From Marivivens sp. (GTDB taxonomy: Bacteria; Pseudomonadota; Alphaproteobacteria; Rhodobacterales; Rhodobacteraceae): a stretch of DNA of 64,000 nt. Below, one piece after another: positions 1-10,421 of this stretch. The position numbers were made by a program, and so were the translations under genes. The notes under the pieces were generated by a model that was not told the DNA's origin, made no database searches, and saw only the letters and a program-made list of their open reading frames with translations. The stretch spans positions 1-64,000 of the forward strand of contig JAHEBU010000013.1 of NCBI GenBank assembly GCA_024642115.1, in the 5' to 3' direction. Numbering within the stretch: the stretch's first letter is position 1; every line of letters starts with the position of its first letter.

Positions 1-50
1 TCTGATTTGTAATCAGAGGGTCGGGAGTTCGAGTCTCTCTGGGGGCACCA
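1..50 (+). tRNA. tRNA-Thr (UGU), 3' part only
   Basis: The left edge cuts a tRNA. What remains is the anticodon arm (TCTGA / TCAGA around a seven-base loop TTTGTAA, anticodon TGT), a short variable loop, a T arm with GGAG-TTCGAGT-CTCT, the 3' acceptor strand and an encoded CCA ending at position 50. TGT reads threonine ACA codons. The D arm and 5' acceptor strand lie outside the window, so the pairing of the acceptor stem cannot be checked. Confidence 0.85.
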
Positions 51-130
51 TTTCATAGGTCAGGATTTGCCAGTCTGTTGCGTCTGTTAAGATGTGGCTG
101 ATGCAGGTTTGAGGGTGATGGTCGCGCCGC

Positions 131-1576
131 TTATCTCGTTGACCGGGACAGTGCCTGTTTCCAGAGGGTGCGTTTGATCGCGCGCGCGCTGACTGTCATG
201 GTGGGCACAAAGAGTGTCGTCTGCCCCGGCGGGCCGATCGGATGACCGAAGGCCATTTCTGCCACTCCCAGTGCACCGATTTCTTGCACGGACGATTGCA
301 GGACGGGTCGACCGAGGATGTCGGCCTGAAGCTGCATGAGAAAGCCGTTGACCGAGGCGCCGCCGTCGGCCCGAAGTTCGGACAGGGGTTGCCCGATGTC
401 CTGATCCATCGCCTCGAACACATCGGCGATCTGGTGGGCAATCGCCTCGAACGTGGCGCGGGCAAGGTGGGCAGGCCGGGTGGCGTGGGTCATTCCGGTG
501 ATCGTTCCGGTGGCATGATCAACCCAATGCGGTGCGCCGAGTCCGGCCAGGGCAGGCACAAACACCACGCCGTTGCTGTCCGGAACGGTTTGCGCGAGGT
601 CTGAAAGGTGTGCCGCATCTGCCAGCCCCAAGAGCCCGGCCATGAAAGCGGCAGCCTGCGCCGAGACGGTAATGTTCCCCTCGAGCGCGTAGGCCGTGCA
701 TGTGCGGTCCGTCCAGGCGACCGTTCCCGAAAGCCCGTGGGTCGATGTGACCCGTTCGGGCACAAGCGACATGAGCGACGATCCCGTCCCATAGGTCGCC
801 TTGACGGTGCCGGGGGCCCGGATGCCGTGTCCGTAAAGTGCGGCATGGCTGTCGCCCATCATCGCCATGATGGGGATACCTGGCGGCAGCGCGGTCCCCT
901 CTGCCGTCACGCCGAAATCGCTGTCAGACGGGCGCGGTTCGGGCAGGCAGGCCGGATCGACCCCGGCCAGGGCGCAAAGGACCGCGCTGAACTCCAGCCG
1001 GCCCGTGTCAAACAGTTGGGTTCGGGACGCGTTTGAATGGTCGGTGGCAAAGGCCGCCCCTTTGGTCAGGTTCCACAGCAGCCACGCATCGACCGTCCCC
1101 GCCCGCAAGTGGCCTGCGGCAGCAAGGTCCCGGGCCTGCGGCACGTTGGCCATGACCCAGCCCAGCTTGGTCGCGGGAAAGAGCGGGTTGATGTCCAGCC
1201 CCGTGGCCTGAACAAAGGTTGCGTTATGACCGGCGGCCACAAGCGCATCGCAGGCGTCCGCCGAGCGCCGGCATTGCCACAGGATCGCAGGGCAGATCGG
1301 CCGAGACGTTCGGGCGTCCCAAACGACCAGCGTTTCCCGCTGGTTGGTGATGGCCAGCGCGTCAACGGACGTGTTCGTCTGGTCCACGATCTGGCCAATG
1401 ACGGCCTGAACCGAGGCCCAGATATCGTCAGCCGACTGTTCTGCCCAGCCGGGATGAGGGTAGGTTGTGGACAGCGGGGCCGAGGCCCGAGCGATTATGG
1501 CTCCCTCGGCGCTGACCAGCAGCGCCTTGGTGTTCGTGGTCCCCTGATCGATGGCCAGAACGTGCCGGAGTGTCAT
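131..1576 (-). CDS. FGGY-family carbohydrate kinase, glycerol-kinase-like
   Basis: This 481-residue protein is the usual length for an FGGY kinase, which phosphorylates sugars, ketoses or polyols with ATP in the cytoplasm. The N-terminal phosphate loop DQGTTNTKA is at residues 10-18, ITNQRET follows at 77-82, the probable catalytic base is Asp242 in GDSHAALYG, and a second phosphate motif TYGTGSS is at 261-267. The adenosine-binding DGGA...FLMQLQADIL segment lies near residue 410. Its ATG overlaps the stop of the upstream transketolase gene (ATGA), so the two are translationally coupled. The neighbours (split transketolase, isomerase-like protein, pentose-type importer) suggest a ketose or branched pentulose rather than glycerol. 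The substrate is inference; apulose kinase is one candidate. Confidence 0.85.
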   Translation of the reverse strand: MTLRHVLAIDQGTTNTKALLVSAEGAIIARASAPLSTTYPHPGWAEQSADDIWASVQAVIGQIVDQTNTSVDALAITNQRETLVVWDARTSRPICPAILWQCRRSADACDALVAAGHNATFVQATGLDINPLFPATKLGWVMANVPQARDLAAAGHLRAGTVDAWLLWNLTKGAAFATDHSNASRTQLFDTGRLEFSAVLCALAGVDPACLPEPRPSDSDFGVTAEGTALPPGIPIMAMMGDSHAALYGHGIRAPGTVKATYGTGSSLMSLVPERVTSTHGLSGTVAWTDRTCTAYALEGNITVSAQAAAFMAGLLGLADAAHLSDLAQTVPDSNGVVFVPALAGLGAPHWVDHATGTITGMTHATRPAHLARATFEAIAHQIADVFEAMDQDIGQPLSELRADGGASVNGFLMQLQADILGRPVLQSSVQEIGALGVAEMAFGHPIGPPGQTTLFVPTMTVSARAIKRTLWKQALSRSTR

Positions 1577-2535
1577 TTTCCGGCGCGCCCGATGGCCCGC
1601 CGTGCGGCGGCGGCTATGCCCTGGGCGGTCAGCCCAAACTCGGTAAAGAGCCAGTCAACCGATCCTGTCGGCACAAACCCCGGAAAGCCCACTCTTTCTA
1701 CCGGAACGGGATGATTGTCAGCGGTCAGTTCGGCAACCGCGCCGCCCAGACCGCCGCGGATCGACGCCTCTTCCACGGTCACGATGGCCCCGGTTTCGGA
1801 CGCTGCGGCCAGAATGGCGGCCTCGTCCAGCGGGTTGATCGAGGCCATGTTGAGAACGCGGGCCCTGATCCCCTCAGTCTTGAGGGCATCAGAGGCTTTG
1901 GCAGCCAGATGAACCGTCGTGCCGCAGGCGATGAGGGTGACATCAGAGCCGTCCCGCACCAGTTCGGCCTTGCCCACGCGGAAGGTCCTGTGGGCAATGT
2001 CGAGGTCAGGGACGGGCATCCGCGATAGCCGGATATAGACCGGACCGTCATGGATGGCCGCCCAGCGGATCGCCTCGGCCGTTTCCCACGGGTCGGCAGG
2101 GCAGAGGATCGTCAGGTTGGTCAGCGGGCGCAGCCACGCGAAATCCTCGATCGAATGGTGAGTGGGGCCAAGTTCGCCGTAAGCCACGCCTGACGACTGG
2201 CCGACCAGTTTCACGTTGAAGCCCGCATAGGCCACATCCGCCTTGATTTGTTCCAGCGACCGCCCGGTCAGAAAGCACGCCGCTGCCGAGAGGAAGGGGA
2301 TCCGTCCGCCGTTGGCAAGGCCCGCACCCACCCCGACCATGCATTGTTCGGCGATCCCGACGTTGATGAGCCTGTCGGGAAACTTCTTTTGAAAGCCGCC
2401 CAGTTTGGAGGACCCGACCGAGTCGTTGACGACGGCGACGATCCTGTCGTCGACTGCAGCCAGGGATTCAAGAGTGGCGGCCCACGCCTCGCGGCAGTCG
2501 TGAAGGCCTTGGATTTGAAGTGCGGGGGCGGCCAT
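1573..2535 (-). CDS. Transketolase-like protein, C-terminal (Pyr + C) subunit
   Basis: This 320-residue protein corresponds to the second half of a transketolase, carrying the pyrimidine-binding and C-terminal domains. The motif NVGIAEQ at residues 58-64 holds the conserved cofactor-activating Glu, and GPTHHSIED at 123-131 matches the transketolase signature. It should pair with the gene just upstream to make a heteromeric thiamine-diphosphate enzyme that moves two-carbon units between sugar phosphates. The start at 2535 overlaps the stop of that partner (TGATG), and a longer in-frame extension upstream was rejected because it overlaps the partner gene almost completely. Split transketolases are known in apulose-4-phosphate and sulfosugar pathways; with a kinase next door, the first is the closer analogue. 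Confidence 0.85.
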   Translation of the reverse strand: MAAPALQIQGLHDCREAWAATLESLAAVDDRIVAVVNDSVGSSKLGGFQKKFPDRLINVGIAEQCMVGVGAGLANGGRIPFLSAAACFLTGRSLEQIKADVAYAGFNVKLVGQSSGVAYGELGPTHHSIEDFAWLRPLTNLTILCPADPWETAEAIRWAAIHDGPVYIRLSRMPVPDLDIAHRTFRVGKAELVRDGSDVTLIACGTTVHLAAKASDALKTEGIRARVLNMASINPLDEAAILAAASETGAIVTVEEASIRGGLGGAVAELTADNHPVPVERVGFPGFVPTGSVDWLFTEFGLTAQGIAAAARRAIGRAGK

Positions 2536-3353
2536 CAGACAAGCTCCTTGAGCGCGGTGGCAAGTTGGTCGGCAGTGGGCACGCCGTGGTGCCAGCTGGC
2601 CTTGTTTTCCATGAACGAGACGCCCTTGCCCTTGACCGTGTTGGCGATGATGGCGCGGGGTTTGTCGGTCGTGGGTGCCGTCAGGGCCGCGAAAAGGGCG
2701 GCGTGGTCGTGGCCGTCCACCATCTGCACGTCCCAGCCGAATGCCTCGAATTTCTTGTCGAGGGGGTCGAGGCCGTTGGTCTCTTCGGTGCCAGCCCCCT
2801 GTTGCAGACGGTTGCGGTCCACGATCCAGGTAAGGTTCGTCAGCTTGCGGTGACCGGCGGTCATTGCAGCCTCCCAGTTGGAGCCTTCCTGCAACTCTCC
2901 GTCGCCCGTCAGGACATAGGTGCGATAGGTCGCCTGAGTGATCTGTCCGGCAATGGCGATGCCGGTGGCCACGGGCAGACCATGGCCCAGCGGCCCGGTG
3001 TTCGTTTCCACCCCCGGCAGATAGTTCCGGTTGGGGTGGCCATTGAGCATGGATCGGGGCTGCATGTAGGTTTTGAGCCAGTCCTCGGGAAAATACCCCG
3101 CGGCACACAGCGCCGTATAAAGTGCCCCGGTCGCATGTCCCTTGGACATGATAAACCGATCCCGGTCGGGCATGTTCGGCTGGGTCGGATCGTATCTGAG
3201 CACGCCAAAGTAGATGGTGGCGATGATATCGGTGGCCGAAAAGTCGCCGCCTGGATGGCCCAGTTGGGCGTCAAACACCATCTGAAAGGCGGTGCGGCGC
3301 ATCCAGAGCGCCTTGGCCCGGATCAGGTCGATGGGATCGTTGTGCAGGGTCAT
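2535..3353 (-). CDS. Transketolase-like protein, N-terminal (PP) subunit
   Basis: This 272-residue protein is the diphosphate-binding half of a transketolase. Visible signatures are GHPGG at residues 32-36, SKGH at 70-73, GPLGHG at 120-125, and the ThDP/metal motif GDGELQEGSNWEA (about 150-161) followed by an Asn near 181. It lacks the pyrimidine domain, which the next gene supplies. It starts 9 bp after the isomerase-like gene and overlaps its partner, so four enzymes lie in one transcription unit. The function as one half of a two-subunit transketolase is well supported. The exact donor sugar phosphate is not visible from sequence. Confidence 0.87.
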   Translation of the reverse strand: MTLHNDPIDLIRAKALWMRRTAFQMVFDAQLGHPGGDFSATDIIATIYFGVLRYDPTQPNMPDRDRFIMSKGHATGALYTALCAAGYFPEDWLKTYMQPRSMLNGHPNRNYLPGVETNTGPLGHGLPVATGIAIAGQITQATYRTYVLTGDGELQEGSNWEAAMTAGHRKLTNLTWIVDRNRLQQGAGTEETNGLDPLDKKFEAFGWDVQMVDGHDHAALFAALTAPTTDKPRAIIANTVKGKGVSFMENKASWHHGVPTADQLATALKELV

Positions 3354-3362
3354 TGCGTATCC

Positions 3363-4829
3363 TCAGAACCGATTTAGCCGGGTCAGCTGCGGCTCGGGCG
3401 TGCCGTTGTGGTGGTAGGAGGGCCAGTCGAGGTAGCGGGTCACCGCTTCGGAGACTACATCGGCGTGATGGCCCCGGACCATTGCGACATGGTGTTCAAA
3501 GCCGTTCTGGGTGACAAAGCGCATCAGGTCGCGCAGGCGGCTGACGCGGGTCACGGCGATGCCGCCGTCCATCGGGAACGGGTGGTCGGTGAATTCCCCC
3601 TCGCCCAGATAGCATTTCAGCGTTCCGGCCCGGTCGTCGGACGACAGGCGGAAATAGGTCATGGGACCTGGTTTGACCTTGCCCTTGACCGCGCCAAAAC
3701 ACTTTGACCGGCCAATGGATTCGCCCAGCACATCGAGTTCCGAGATTTCCGGGGTGGCCCCGGTAAACGACTTGGGAAAGTTGCCGCAGTGGGTGCAGAC
3801 ACACATGTCGGCCTCGCGCCCGTAGTTATTGTTCCAGTCCAGGATGGCGGGCGGCGCGCCCGAGGCCAGCGCCAGCGCATACATCGACAGCGCGCCCATG
3901 ATGTCGACCTCGCAGGCCGACGGCATCAGTTCTTCGCCCATCATCGACATGGTGACACAGGTCGCGCAGCCAAAGTTGTCCTGCAACGACCGCCAGCACT
4001 GGATGGCCGAGGCGTCACAGCCGTTCTCGTCGATCCAGCGGTTTACAGCGAGGGTCCATTTGGCCTGGGTGACGATCTGGCTTTCCTTGATATGTCCGGG
4101 AATGGTCCCGTAAGCCTTGATCTTGTTCATCTTGTCGATCAGAGCCGGGTCGGTGTCTGCAATCGCCCCAGCCGCGCCCATCATTTCGGACAGGTCAACC
4201 GTCACGACGGTGATGCCCGCAGCCTGCAACAGCTTTTCCGAATAGCGCATGGTCTGAAAGGCGCCGGTGCGCGCACCGATCGCGCCCAGCCGCGCCCCGC
4301 GCATCCCCCGCACCGTTCGGCAGACACGCGCGAACCGGTCCAGGTCGGCCCCGAATTCATCGCTACCCGTGTCGCAGGTGTGGTTGGTCGTTTCGGTGAA
4401 CGGCACGCCATATTGCCAGAAGTTGTTGGTGACCGACAGCTTGCCACAAAAGGCGTCGCGCCGTTCAGAGACCGAGACCTTGTCCACCTCGTCATTGGAG
4501 GCCTGCAACAGGATCGGCACGTTCAATTTCGCGCGGCTGACCAGTTCGGCTATGGCGATTTCGTCGCCGAAGTTGGGCAGGCAGATGACCAGCCCGTCGA
4601 TGTCATCCCGACGGGCCTTGAAATGATTAGCGTAAAGCTCGGCATCAGCGATGGATTGCACGGCCCCGTTCGCGGTCGCTTCGTAGGGAAGTGTGACCAC
4701 CTCGATTCCGAGGCGGGCGAGATGGCCCAAAACTTCGGTCCGCGCCGTCTGGCAAGGGGCCGGGCTGAAAAAGGCACGGCTTCCGATGACCACCCCCAAG
4801 GTGATCTTGCGCCGAATCATGAGTGTCAT
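3363..4829 (-). CDS. L-fucose/L-arabinose isomerase-family protein
   Basis: This 488-residue protein has the general plan of the metal-dependent fucose/arabinose isomerases, which interconvert aldoses and ketoses. The C-terminal half carries likely metal ligands in order: the acidic segment SACEVDIMG, the Asp of DWNNNYG and the His of THCGNFP. It is cysteine-rich in this stretch (CWRSLQDNFGCATC, CVCTHC), which is unusual for a classical FucI. I chose the ATG at 4829 because GGGAGGG lies five bases upstream; an in-frame ATG further out at 4961 has no such site. As first gene of the kinase/transketolase operon it would supply the ketose for the kinase. The family assignment is fairly safe, the substrate is inference. 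Confidence 0.75.
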   Translation of the reverse strand: MTLMIRRKITLGVVIGSRAFFSPAPCQTARTEVLGHLARLGIEVVTLPYEATANGAVQSIADAELYANHFKARRDDIDGLVICLPNFGDEIAIAELVSRAKLNVPILLQASNDEVDKVSVSERRDAFCGKLSVTNNFWQYGVPFTETTNHTCDTGSDEFGADLDRFARVCRTVRGMRGARLGAIGARTGAFQTMRYSEKLLQAAGITVVTVDLSEMMGAAGAIADTDPALIDKMNKIKAYGTIPGHIKESQIVTQAKWTLAVNRWIDENGCDASAIQCWRSLQDNFGCATCVTMSMMGEELMPSACEVDIMGALSMYALALASGAPPAILDWNNNYGREADMCVCTHCGNFPKSFTGATPEISELDVLGESIGRSKCFGAVKGKVKPGPMTYFRLSSDDRAGTLKCYLGEGEFTDHPFPMDGGIAVTRVSRLRDLMRFVTQNGFEHHVAMVRGHHADVVSEAVTRYLDWPSYHHNGTPEPQLTRLNRF

Positions 4830-6092
<1,263 letters not shown>

Positions 6093-6107
6093 GCCTTTGG
6101 GCTGATC

Positions 6108-6132
6108 CCCGGCGCAGGTGTCCTGCGCCGGG
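6108..6132 (+). terminator. Intercistronic hairpin after the binding-protein gene
   Basis: An 11-bp perfect stem (CCCGGCGCAGG / CCTGCGCCGGG) with a three-base loop lies 16 bases after the stop of the binding-protein gene and 19 bases before the lipoprotein start. No U-tract follows. It is better read as an mRNA-stabilising or attenuating element than as a full terminator. Confidence 0.75.
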
Positions 6133-6151
6133 CATGATCCAGGAATTCGCC

Positions 6152-6793
6152 ATGCGTCCCCTTCCGATAGCCGCCGCAGTTTTTGTGGCGCTGAGCAGCC
6201 TGTCGGGCTGCAAGTTCATCAAGACAGAAACGTCGGCTGACACGGCAACGGCGTCAGAGCGGGCCCCCGTCGATGCCATCGCCCAGCTTGTGGGCGAGAC
6301 ATATGCGCCCAAACTTTTGCCGCTCATATCCGAAAAGGCGCAATCTATTGCCGGTTTGCGGGCCGCCGTGTCGGCCGATCTGGACCAGGCCGGTGCGAGC
6401 TTTGGTAATCGCGGGGCAGGGCAGGGGGCGGCGTGGAATTTTGCGATCACGGGCGAGGGTGTTGTCATCAGCGCCAATCTGACCAGCCGCGCCCGCAAGG
6501 CCGAACTGGACACGAACGGCGACGGCGCGGCGGACCTGACGTTGCAACTGGGTCCCGTCATCGCCGGAACCGCGTTGCGCGACGTCGCCCCGTTCTATGA
6601 TTTCGGCACGTTTCGCGACCAGATCGAATTTGCCAAGCTGGCGCGGGACCTGAACGATCAGGCCAGTGCAGGACTGACGCTGCCCGAGGGCGATCTGGTG
6701 GGCAAAACCCTGTCGTTCGAGGGCGTTATGCCCCTCAAATCCGCCAGCGATCCCTTTGTCGTCACTACCGTCAAGGTCGAGGTCAGGCCATGA
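6152..6793 (+). CDS. DUF2291-family lipoprotein
   Basis: The product is a 213-residue lipoprotein with a clear signal peptide and the lipobox LSGC, so the mature protein begins at Cys and is membrane-anchored. The rest is soluble and resembles DUF2291 proteins, which are found in ribose- or polyol-type ABC operons and have no agreed role. I chose the ATG at 6152, preceded by AGGA at a good distance, over an in-frame ATG 18 bases earlier. Its stop overlaps the ATPase start (ATGA), which ties its translation to the transporter. A role as an accessory subunit of the importer is inferred from position only. Confidence 0.7.
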   Translation: MRPLPIAAAVFVALSSLSGCKFIKTETSADTATASERAPVDAIAQLVGETYAPKLLPLISEKAQSIAGLRAAVSADLDQAGASFGNRGAGQGAAWNFAITGEGVVISANLTSRARKAELDTNGDGAADLTLQLGPVIAGTALRDVAPFYDFGTFRDQIEFAKLARDLNDQASAGLTLPEGDLVGKTLSFEGVMPLKSASDPFVVTTVKVEVRP

Positions 6794-8319
6794 CCGAGAC
6801 ACATCCGATCGGCCTGTCCATTCGGGGCGGCGTCAAGGTCTATCCGGGGACGCGCGCGCTCAAGGGGGTGGATTTCGATCTGCGGATGGGCGCGGTCAAC
6901 GTTCTGGTCGGTGAAAACGGCGCTGGCAAATCGACGCTGATGAAGGTCATCGCCGGGGTCGAGACCCTGACCGAAGGCACGATCGAGATGGATGGCCAGA
7001 CCCTGACATTCCGGGACAAGGGCGACGCTGTCGCGCACGGAATCGGCATCGTGTTTCAGGAACTGAACCTGTTTCCCAACATGACCGTGGCCGAGAACAT
7101 CTTTATCGCCCGTGAACCCACCCGATTTGGCATAGATATCGACGCTCGGGCGCAGTCCGAGGCGGCACGGGCGCTGATGAAACGGCTGGAACAGGACATC
7201 GACCCCGACGCGCCGCTGGGGATGCTCAAGATCGGTCAGCAGCAGGTGGTCGAGATCGCCAAGGCCCTGGCGCAGGATGCCCGTATCCTCATTCTGGACG
7301 AGCCGACCTCGGCCCTGTCCGCCACCGAAGTCGAGGTGCTGTTTCGCGTCATTGATGATCTGCGCGCCCAAGGGGTCGGCATCGTCTATATCAGTCACCG
7401 TCTGGAAGAACTGATCCGGATCGGCGACTATATCACCGTGCTGCGTGACGGCCTGATTACAGGGACGCGGGCCATGGCGGGCGTTGATATTCCGTGGATC
7501 GTCACCGCAATGATCGGCGAAGGGTCCAAGGAATTCCCCCGGACCAAGGTCGCCAATTTCGGCGCAGAAGTGTTTCGTGCCGAAGACATCTGCCTGCCGC
7601 GACTGGGCGGCGGATATGCCGTGGATCACGTCACCCTGTCGGTCCGCGCGGGCGAGATCGTGGGCCTGTATGGTCTGATGGGGGCGGGGCGGACCGAGTT
7701 TCTGGAATGTGTGATGGCCCAGCATCCGCAGTCGACTGGTCGGTTCTACATCGACCGCGCACCGCTGGTCGAGCGGGACGTGGCCGGGCGGATCGACCGC
7801 GGCCTTGCCCTGATCCCCGAGGATCGCAAGCGCGACGGGCTGGTGCAGATCATGGCGATCCGCGAAAATATCACTTTGTCAGCACTGGCCCGTTTTGCCC
7901 GGTGGTTCCACATCAACCTGCGGGCGGAATCCGTCGGGTCCGCCGAGTTCGTCAAACGTCTGACGATCAAGGTGGCCAGTGCTGAAAACCCCGTGTCGAG
8001 TCTGTCCGGCGGCAACCAGCAAAAGGTCGTCATCGGCAAGGCGCTGATGACCGAACCCAAGATCCTGTTGATGGACGAGCCGTCACGGGGGATCGATATC
8101 GGCGCCAAGGCCGAAGTGTTTCGCATCATGCGTGACCTGGCTGCCGACGGTCTTGCCATTCTGTTCGTGACCTCGGACCTGGACGAGGTGATGGCGCTGT
8201 CGGACCGCATTCTTGTCATGGCTGATGGCTGTATCGCCGGGGAATTCGCGCCCAGCGTCGGCCACGCAACCGTCATAGCCGCCGCAAGCCGGCAAAAAAT
8301 CAAGGATACCGCCGGATGA
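6790..8319 (+). CDS. Sugar ABC transporter ATPase with two nucleotide-binding domains (RbsA-like)
   Basis: This 509-residue protein is the tandem ATPase of a carbohydrate importer. The first domain has Walker A GENGAGKST at 41-49, a Q-loop VFQELNLFPN, and a Walker B ending LDEPTSALS. The second has a degenerate Walker A (GLMGAGRTE, lacking the Lys-Ser/Thr), as is normal for RbsA/XylG/MglA proteins, then LSGGNQQKV and LMDEPSRGID. It energises import through the permease encoded immediately downstream, with which it overlaps by an ATGA. The assignment is safe to family level; the sugar is not determined by this subunit. Confidence 0.93.
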   Translation: MTETHPIGLSIRGGVKVYPGTRALKGVDFDLRMGAVNVLVGENGAGKSTLMKVIAGVETLTEGTIEMDGQTLTFRDKGDAVAHGIGIVFQELNLFPNMTVAENIFIAREPTRFGIDIDARAQSEAARALMKRLEQDIDPDAPLGMLKIGQQQVVEIAKALAQDARILILDEPTSALSATEVEVLFRVIDDLRAQGVGIVYISHRLEELIRIGDYITVLRDGLITGTRAMAGVDIPWIVTAMIGEGSKEFPRTKVANFGAEVFRAEDICLPRLGGGYAVDHVTLSVRAGEIVGLYGLMGAGRTEFLECVMAQHPQSTGRFYIDRAPLVERDVAGRIDRGLALIPEDRKRDGLVQIMAIRENITLSALARFARWFHINLRAESVGSAEFVKRLTIKVASAENPVSSLSGGNQQKVVIGKALMTEPKILLMDEPSRGIDIGAKAEVFRIMRDLAADGLAILFVTSDLDEVMALSDRILVMADGCIAGEFAPSVGHATVIAAASRQKIKDTAG

Positions 8320-9368
8320 CTGCGCTGACCGCACCCAAATCGACCAATGCAAACGCCCTGCTGCTGCTCTTGCGGTTGCGGACTTTTGTGGCGCTGATCC
8401 TCGTTCTGGCCTTCTTTTCATGGGCTGCCCCAAATTTCCTGTCGACCGCCAACGCGGTCATCGTGTCCAAGCATGTGGCGCTGAATGCGCTGCTGGCGAT
8501 TGGAATGACATTTGTCATCATCACCGGCGGCATCGACCTGTCGGTGGGGTCGATCGTGGGGCTTTGCGCCATGGTCGCGGGCTGGCTGATGCTGAACGGG
8601 ATCAACCTAGGGATCGGCTATACAGTTTGGTTCAACACGGTCGAGATCGTGCTGATCGCCTGCGCGGTTGGCGTCTCTGTCGGTATCGTCAACGGTGTCT
8701 TGATCACCCGACTGGGCGTGGCGCCGTTCATCGCGACCCTGGGCACGCTTTATATCGCGCGGGGTGCGGCGCTGCTGTCATCGGGGGGGCGGACCTTTCC
8801 CAATCTCAGCGGCTCGGCCGAGTTCGGCACGCTGAGCTTTCCCTTTATCGGTGCTGGAAAGATCCTGGGTTTGCCGATCATTATCTGGCTGCTGGTTCTG
8901 GTCGGTCTGCTGGCGCACTATATCTCGCGCAGGACGACGCTGGGCCGACATATCTATGCTGTCGGCGGCAACGAAAGGGGCGCACAGCTTTCGGGGGTCA
9001 AGGTCAACCGCATCAAGATGTTCGTCTACATGTTCTCGGGCTTTTGCGCGGCCCTTGTAGGCGTTGTCATCGCCAGTCAATTGCAGGCCAGCCATCCGGC
9101 CACAGGCGAGACGTTCGAGTTGAACGCCATCGCTGCGGCCGTTCTGGGCGGCACATCGATGTCAGGCGGACGGGGACGGATTGGTGGCACTATTGTAGGT
9201 GCCTTTGTCATCGGCATCCTGTCGGACGGGCTGATCATGATGGGCGTCTCGTCGTTCTGGCAGACCGTCATCAAGGGCGTCGTCATTATCGCAGCTGTCG
9301 TTGTCGATCAGGCTCAGAACAAATTGCAGGCCCGTGTTGCCCTGCAACAGGAGGCCGCCAACAAATAG
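8316..9368 (+). CDS. Sugar ABC transporter permease (RbsC/XylH-like)
   Basis: This 350-residue inner-membrane protein has about ten hydrophobic segments and the family motifs GGIDLSVGS near the first third, GVAPFIATLGT in the middle, and GRHIYAVGGNERGAQLSGVKV followed by GGTSMSGGRGRIGGT towards the C-terminus. It forms the translocation channel of the importer. It starts at an ATGA overlap with the ATPase gene. A 78-bp gap to the DeoR gene contains no obvious terminator, so the regulator is likely co-transcribed. Confidence 0.93.
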   Translation: MTALTAPKSTNANALLLLLRLRTFVALILVLAFFSWAAPNFLSTANAVIVSKHVALNALLAIGMTFVIITGGIDLSVGSIVGLCAMVAGWLMLNGINLGIGYTVWFNTVEIVLIACAVGVSVGIVNGVLITRLGVAPFIATLGTLYIARGAALLSSGGRTFPNLSGSAEFGTLSFPFIGAGKILGLPIIIWLLVLVGLLAHYISRRTTLGRHIYAVGGNERGAQLSGVKVNRIKMFVYMFSGFCAALVGVVIASQLQASHPATGETFELNAIAAAVLGGTSMSGGRGRIGGTIVGAFVIGILSDGLIMMGVSSFWQTVIKGVVIIAAVVVDQAQNKLQARVALQQEAANK

Positions 9369-9446
9369 CGGCAATTGCTTTGATGTCGGCAGCAGTTCCA
9401 CTAGAACAACGGTATCAGGCGCACCTTCGCGCGACGGAGACGACCT

Positions 9447-10256
9447 TTGCAACACAACCTGCCGCAGGATCGAAGCGAGTCGATGGTCGGATTGCTGGCC
9501 GAACCCCGGCGTCGGCGGATTCTGGAATGGATCGAGGAAGAGGGCGCCGCCCGCGTCCGCGATCTGGCCAGTGCCTTTCAGGTGTCCGAGGCGACCATCC
9601 GGCAGGATCTGGAACGGCTTGAAACCGAGGGGCAGATCACCCGTGAACACGGCGGGGCCTTTCTGAACCCGGTGGCTCATCAGGTGGGGGCCATGATCCT
9701 TCATCATCAGGACAACATGGACAAAAAGGCCAAGATCGGCGCGCTGGCTGCCAGTCTGGTCAAGGACAACGAGACCATCATCCTGGATGCCGGCACCACC
9801 ACGACCGAGGTGGCCATCCGCCTGGTCGGCCGCAAGAACCTGACGGTCATCACCAATGCCCTGAATATCGGCATCGTCCTGGGGTCGGTTCCGGGGTTTG
9901 CCGTGCACATGCCCGGCGGACAGTTCAAGGCACCGACCTTGTCCCTGTCCGGCGACAAGTGCGTCGAGTATTTCCGAAGCATCTTTGCCGGAAAGCTGTT
10001 TCTGGCAACGGCAGGGGTCGCATTGGATACGGGCCTGACCTATCCCAGCTTTGCTGATCTTGAGCTCAAGGAGGCCATGATAAAGGCCGCCAGTCACGTT
10101 TATCTGGTCGCCGATTCGACCAAGATCAACAAATCCTCGTTTACCCGGTTGGGCTCGCTAGAGGTGGTTCACACCTTTGTCACCGACGACGGTATCTCGG
10201 ACACGGATGCCAAGGAATTCGAAAGTCGGGGGATCGAGGTCCTGATCGCCCGCTGA
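9447..10256 (+). CDS. DeoR-family transcriptional regulator
   Basis: This 269-residue repressor has an N-terminal winged helix-turn-helix (RRRRILEWIEEEG ... VRDLASAFQVSEATIRQDLERLE) and a C-terminal DeoR sensor domain (ILDAGTTTTEVA near residue 110, then a VYLVADSTKI segment). Such sensors bind phosphorylated sugars and release DNA, which fits a kinase-dependent pathway. The start shown is a TTG with GGAG eight bases upstream; an ATG at 9483 would give a more typical N-terminus but has a poor ribosome site. It is the last gene of the transporter operon and is the natural candidate to bind the TTTCG boxes at 4830-5150. Confidence 0.88.
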   Translation: MQHNLPQDRSESMVGLLAEPRRRRILEWIEEEGAARVRDLASAFQVSEATIRQDLERLETEGQITREHGGAFLNPVAHQVGAMILHHQDNMDKKAKIGALAASLVKDNETIILDAGTTTTEVAIRLVGRKNLTVITNALNIGIVLGSVPGFAVHMPGGQFKAPTLSLSGDKCVEYFRSIFAGKLFLATAGVALDTGLTYPSFADLELKEAMIKAASHVYLVADSTKINKSSFTRLGSLEVVHTFVTDDGISDTDAKEFESRGIEVLIAR

Positions 10257-10421
10257 CAGGGCAGGGGGACCTGCTGAAACGGCGAATATTCCATTGATGA
10301 GCAAATGGTCAGCAATGCTGAACGATTCTTTGCTTCGTGACCATCAAGTCCTTGTTTGAATTCGATCAATCCGGCGCCCCTGCGAGGGCGTGGATCGACA
10401 AGGCCGTTTGTGGAGAGCCAT

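Noticed and set aside
1-130. Possible integration site at the tRNA-Thr 3' end
   Set aside because: No integrase gene is present in the window and no repeat of the tRNA 3' end was noticed downstream, so there is no support for an integrated element.
131-1576. Glycerol kinase GlpK
   Set aside because: Motifs are glycerol-kinase-like, but the operon has a split transketolase and a sugar isomerase-like gene and no glpD or glpF, so a ketose-type substrate is more likely.
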